A stretch of 6,821 nt of DNA, taken from the NCBI GenBank assembly GCA_040758525.1, contig JBFLVQ010000519.1:1-6821 (forward strand), written 5' to 3'. Below, in pieces: positions 6,370 to 6,821 of this stretch. The notes under the pieces are model-generated. The model did no database searches and was not told the DNA's origin. It saw only the letters and a program-made list of their open reading frames with translations. Made by a program: the position numbers and the translations under genes. The stretch comes from JBFLVQ01 sp040758525. GTDB taxonomy: Bacteria; Acidobacteriota; Blastocatellia; Chloracidobacteriales; JADJPF01. How positions within the stretch are numbered: position 1 is the first letter of the stretch; each line of letters starts with the position of its first letter.

Positions 6370-6821
6370 ATGTCACAGACCCAGATTCCTATTGAAGTTG
6401 ATCAATTGATCACTGAGGATGATACTCCCGTGGATAATTTTCCTTCCGAGAAACAACAGCGCCTCTTGACTGAACCTCTCTATAGCTCTTGGCCAGGTCC
6501 TGGCGAAGGTCGTACTTTTCTCGCTGCTGCCAATGTCGGTGTCTTCTCTTCTGTGCATCTTCCCTCAATTGTCCCAGATGTCTTTGTCAGTCTTGATGTT
6601 GAGATCGCTGCAGACTGGTGGGCAAAAGCACATCGTTCTTACTTTTTTTGGGAGTTTGGCAAAGCCCCCGATGTTGTCATTGAGATTGTCTCCAATAAAG
6701 AGGGACAGGAGAATAGTGAGAAATTGCGTCGCTATGAGCGAATGGCTGTACCTTACTATGTTATTTTTGATCCTATCAAGCAAATTCAGCCTCAAGTTTT
6801 GACTATTTATGAATTGCATGT
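6370..6821 (+). CDS. Uma2-family PD-(D/E)XK endonuclease-like protein, 3' end missing
   Basis: The first 150 residues are present and the frame is open at the window edge. The match to the Uma2 (DUF820) family rests on VPDVFVSLD (68-76, Asp70 and Asp76), the SYFFWEFGKAP block (90-100), PDVVIEIVSNKEG (100-112, with E105) and the YYVIFDP strand (129-135). In this family the Asp and the E-x-V/I of these strands form a PD-(D/E)XK nuclease-like core, though the biological role of most members is unsettled. There is no signal peptide; a soluble cytoplasmic protein is expected. The usual family length is near 190-230 residues, so roughly a quarter to a third is missing. It follows the M20 gene on the same strand after 133 bases. 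Such genes are often scattered in many copies per genome, so the neighbourhood says little about function. Confidence 0.88.
   Translation, partial: MSQTQIPIEVDQLITEDDTPVDNFPSEKQQRLLTEPLYSSWPGPGEGRTFLAAANVGVFSSVHLPSIVPDVFVSLDVEIAADWWAKAHRSYFFWEFGKAPDVVIEIVSNKEGQENSEKLRRYERMAVPYYVIFDPIKQIQPQVLTIYELH

Noticed and set aside
6373..6819. Minus-strand ORFs of 61 and 84 codons, and a plus-strand alternative-frame ORF (6533-6802)
   Set aside because: All are shadows of the open Uma2 frame starting at 6370, which carries clear family motifs.
6370..6821. Uma2-family protein as part of a restriction or defence system
   Set aside because: No methyltransferase, other nuclease or mobile gene is visible beside it, and most Uma2 members have no proven defence role.

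Overview
The window holds five protein genes with ordinary bacterial spacing and Shine-Dalgarno signals. Four are complete and one runs off the right edge. No tRNA, rRNA, CRISPR array, transposase or phage gene was seen. By eye the base composition is a little under 50% GC and looks even throughout, so there is no obvious sign of a recently acquired island. The organism is probably an environmental Gram-negative-type bacterium. The mix of a large exported Ig-repeat protein with DNVGV/SH-type repeats, a secreted M20 amidohydrolase with an 'SAQ' signal-peptide end, a HEAT-repeat protein and a Uma2-family protein reminds me of Acidobacteriota (Blastocatellia-like). That assignment rests on general resemblance, not on a marker gene, and should be held loosely.

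Layout: (1) Positions 6-2696, minus strand: an 896-residue exported protein with a signal peptide, a central region carrying three calcium-loop-like Asp motifs, and four tandem Ig-like repeats of about 105 residues. (2) Positions 2697-2888: a short divergent intergenic region. (3) Positions 2889-3656, plus strand: a HEAT-repeat protein with an unrecognised Cys/Trp-rich C-terminal extension. (4) Positions 3710-4699, plus strand: a membrane protein joining a MauE/DoxX-like domain with a CGCFG motif to a thioredoxin-like domain with CDHC. It lies 53 bases after the HEAT gene and may be cotranscribed with it. (5) Positions 4700-4898: an intergenic region with a striking 31-base near-perfect palindrome. 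(6) Positions 4899-6236, plus strand: a secreted M20 metallo-amidohydrolase with all expected metal ligands visible. (7) Positions 6237-6369: a short spacer holding a 14-codon ORF with its own good Shine-Dalgarno. (8) Positions 6370 to the right edge, plus strand: the first 150 residues of a Uma2-family (PD-(D/E)XK-like) protein.

How the genes work together: three of the five products are predicted to be exported or membrane-embedded (the Ig-repeat protein, MauE-thioredoxin and the M20 hydrolase), so the theme is the cell envelope. I see no evidence for one dedicated pathway linking all five. The only likely transcriptional unit is HEAT plus MauE-thioredoxin. I did not find a convincing new defence or mobile system. 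The items most worth a second look are the MauE-thioredoxin fusion, the 31-base palindrome, the HEAT protein's C-terminal domain and the mini-ORF before the Uma2 gene.
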